Source: Chersky-299 sp963749535
GTDB lineage: Bacteria > Actinomycetota > Thermoleophilia > RBG-16-64-13
DNA length: 64,000 nucleotides
NCBI GenBank assembly: GCA_963749535.1
Contig: CAVVNF010000012.1
Coordinates: 58,440 to 122,439, forward strand
Direction: 5' to 3'
Below the pieces are notes generated by a model. It made no database searches. It saw nothing but the letters and a program-made list of their open reading frames with translations, and was not told the origin of the DNA. The position numbers and the translations under genes are program-made. Of this stretch, positions 62,666 through 64,000 are shown in pieces; the first letter of the stretch is position 1; each line of letters starts with the position of its first letter.

Positions 62666-63391
62666 ATGGGTTCACTCTCGAATTGGGTCATCCACGCGCT
62701 CGAGAACTACGGGCTGCTCATCGTTTTCCTGACGATGGTGGCCGAGAGTACCTGCATCCCTATTCCCAGCGAGGTCGTGGTCCCGTACGGGGGTGTGCTG
62801 GCCGCCCAAGGTCATGTTCAGCTTTGGGCCCTGATCGTCGTCGCCTGCGTCGCAAACATGGTCGGGTGCAGCATCGCCTATGTCGTCGGCCGCTACGGGG
62901 GCCGTGCCTTGTTCGTGCGCTACGGCCGCTACGTGGGGGTCTCGCGGCGCCATCTGGAGCAGGCCGACGCCTGGTTCGACCGGCGGGGAGAGGTGACCGT
63001 CTTCTTCACCCGTCTGATGCCCGGCGTGCGCACCTTCATCTCGCTTCCGGCCGGCATCATGAAGATGAATCCGGGCAAATTCTTGCTCTATTCGCTTCTC
63101 GGCTCGATCCCTTGGAACGTGGGGCTGGCGTTCCTGGGCTATGAATTCGGCGCAAATTGGGATCACCTACAGGGACAGTTCAGCCGCTACAACAATATCT
63201 TCTATGTGATCCTGGCCGTGGTCGTGATCGCGTTGATCGCTTGGGGTGTCTGGCACTGGCGCCGTCGGTCGCGGACGAAGATTTCGGCTGCTTCCGTGCT
63301 AGAGAGGGAATCGTCCCGACGTAGGCGACGCCCAGCCGTCCGTACACGAGGAATCGGAGATCGGGTAACAGCCGGAAAGCCGGGGTACTGA
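62666..63391 (+). CDS. DedA-family inner-membrane protein
   Basis: This 241-residue protein has the DedA pattern: VFLTMVAESTCIPIPSEVVV, GGVLAAQGHVQLWALIVVAC, then VTVFFTRLMPGVRTFISLPA and GIMKMNPGKFLLYSLLGSIP, with ~5 hydrophobic segments and the conserved acidic and Arg/Pro residues in the re-entrant loops. DedA proteins act as proton-coupled lipid (undecaprenyl phosphate, phospholipid) transporters or scramblases in several bacteria. The last ~35 residues are a basic cytoplasmic tail. Confidence 0.88.
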   Translation: MGSLSNWVIHALENYGLLIVFLTMVAESTCIPIPSEVVVPYGGVLAAQGHVQLWALIVVACVANMVGCSIAYVVGRYGGRALFVRYGRYVGVSRRHLEQADAWFDRRGEVTVFFTRLMPGVRTFISLPAGIMKMNPGKFLLYSLLGSIPWNVGLAFLGYEFGANWDHLQGQFSRYNNIFYVILAVVVIALIAWGVWHWRRRSRTKISAASVLERESSRRRRRPAVRTRGIGDRVTAGKPGY

Positions 63392-63455
63392 CGGCACAGG
63401 TGGCTCGTACTGGGGACGCCGATTGCTCGAGGCACCGGTAGCGTCGCCGGTCGGC

Positions 63456-63677
63456 TTAGGCGAGCACCTTGGAGAGGAATAGCTTGGTCCGCTCTTCCTT
63501 GGGGTTGACGAGAACTTCCTCTGGCGGCCCTTGCTCGACGATCACTCCGCCGTCCATGAGCGCCACACCGTCGGCGGCCTCCTTCGCGAAGCCGATCTCG
63601 TGGGTCACGACCACCATGGTCATGCCTTCATGGGCCAGCTTCTTCATCACGTCGAGCACTTCGCCCACGAGTTCGGT
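63456..63677 (-). pseudogene. C-terminal fragment of a GlnQ-type amino-acid ABC transporter ATPase
   Basis: The last ~73 residues match polar amino-acid ABC ATPases: ELVGEVLDVMKKLAHEGMTM, VVVTHEIGFAKEAADGVALM, DGGVIVEQGPPEEVL. The segment starts just after the Walker B/D-loop (the SALDP that should precede ELVGEV is missing). Everything upstream (Walker A, signature) is absent and replaced by metF-like sequence. It is a truncated gene, or one half of an assembly chimera. Confidence 0.75.
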
Positions 63678-63679
63678 CG

Positions 63680-63928
63680 TTCGCAACCAGGATGGCGGCG
63701 GCGGCGGCGCTCGACATGTGGCAATTCGCGCCGGCCCCGTCAGTGATGTTGATGGCATCCGCCAGATCGCGGAAACGGGAGGCGCGTGCGAATAAGTACG
63801 CCCCGGATCGCTGGAGTAGGCGGGGAGACCTCGACGGTGACGACGAAACGTCCGGACTTGCAAGCCTGTTCGAAGTTGAAGTTTTCGCGCGCTGGCGCAG
63901 TGTTTGGCCGGATGACAGTCGAGCACAC
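63680..63928 (-). pseudogene. N-terminal fragment of a methylenetetrahydrofolate reductase-like gene (MetF)
   Basis: In shifted frames the minus strand reads FEQACKSGRFVVTVEVSPP, then FRDLADAINITDGAGANCHM and SSAAAAAILV, the N-terminal beta-strand and folate-site region of MetF-family proteins. At least one frame change lies near 63830. The homology ends at ~63680, where the ABC-ATPase fragment begins in a different frame. The start codon is not clear. Confidence 0.55.
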
Positions 63929-64000
63929 CGTGGCTGCCGTCGATCACCCGTAGCCATGACGAGCGGTTCCAAAGGCGGTGATCGATCGGTTCAAGGAACG

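Noticed and set aside
1..64000. tRNA, rRNA, CRISPR or transposon features
   Set aside because: I found no convincing T-loop/acceptor arrangement, repeat-spacer pattern or transposase motif by reading; a tRNAscan/Infernal run would be needed to exclude small RNAs.

Overview
The window is 64 kb of GC-rich bacterial DNA with short intergenic gaps, many GTG/TTG starts and many ATGA or TTGA stop/start overlaps. It opens with mnmG-rsmG-parA-parB, an arrangement usually found near the chromosomal origin. Several features point to a deep-branching, at least partly anaerobic Actinobacteriota member: Mtb12-like and LprG-like lipoproteins, a fused DEDD-exonuclease/GIY-YIG protein, class I (Fe-S) two-subunit fumarase, TrpB2 and GH57 amylases. 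A finer placement cannot be made from sequence alone. No tRNA, rRNA, CRISPR array, transposase or prophage was recognised.

Layout. 1-6 kb: tRNA/rRNA modification and chromosome partition, a SIMPL remnant, a Roadblock protein and a cobalamin adenosyltransferase. 6-14 kb (minus strand): an alpha-glucan cluster (glycosyltransferase, two GH57 enzymes) followed by a DUF62 SAM hydrolase and rlmN. 14-21 kb: trpB2, DUF72, a 2-hydroxyacid dehydrogenase, a lipoprotein, a cyclase, a cupin and trpS. 21-23.5 kb: an Mtb12-like lipoprotein followed by a DHA2-type MFS exporter. 24-28.7 kb: fumarase alpha/beta with sdhCDAB. 28.9-36 kb: a tautomerase, a LarA-like racemase, a D-lactate dehydrogenase-like flavoprotein, a hydroxyacid-oxoacid transhydrogenase and an MBL hydrolase. 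36-42.5 kb: a large membrane protein with a degenerate M28 domain, moeA, a 61-aa HTH-like protein behind an attenuator-like leader, a long palindrome and the exonuclease/UvrC-like protein. 42.6-49.6 kb: fabZ-fabH-fabD-fabG-fabF-accD-accA, followed by a peroxiredoxin-like gene. 49.7-55 kb: an HNH protein, rarA, a Glu/Ala/Pro repeat protein and a YhaM-type exonuclease. 55-58 kb: a second lipoprotein-MFS pair resembling mycobacterial LprG-P55. 58-62 kb: two unknown genes and the Lut lactate system (lutC plus a fused lutB-lutA), then Mut7-C and DedA proteins. The last 0.5 kb is a broken metF/ABC-ATPase junction.

The most interesting observation is the peroxiredoxin-like gene at 49101-49589. An in-frame TGA sits exactly at the first cysteine of the CxxC active site (so UxxC), and a hairpin 25 nt downstream fits published bacterial SECIS rules. 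It is a candidate selenoprotein.

A caution applies throughout. At least a dozen otherwise intact conserved genes (both GH57 genes, the glycosyltransferase, fumarase alpha, fabG, lutC, the Mtb12-like lipoprotein, the M28-like protein and probably parA) carry single-base frameshifts, many in short homopolymers. This looks like residual assembly error rather than mass pseudogenisation, so these loci are annotated as one gene each across the shift.
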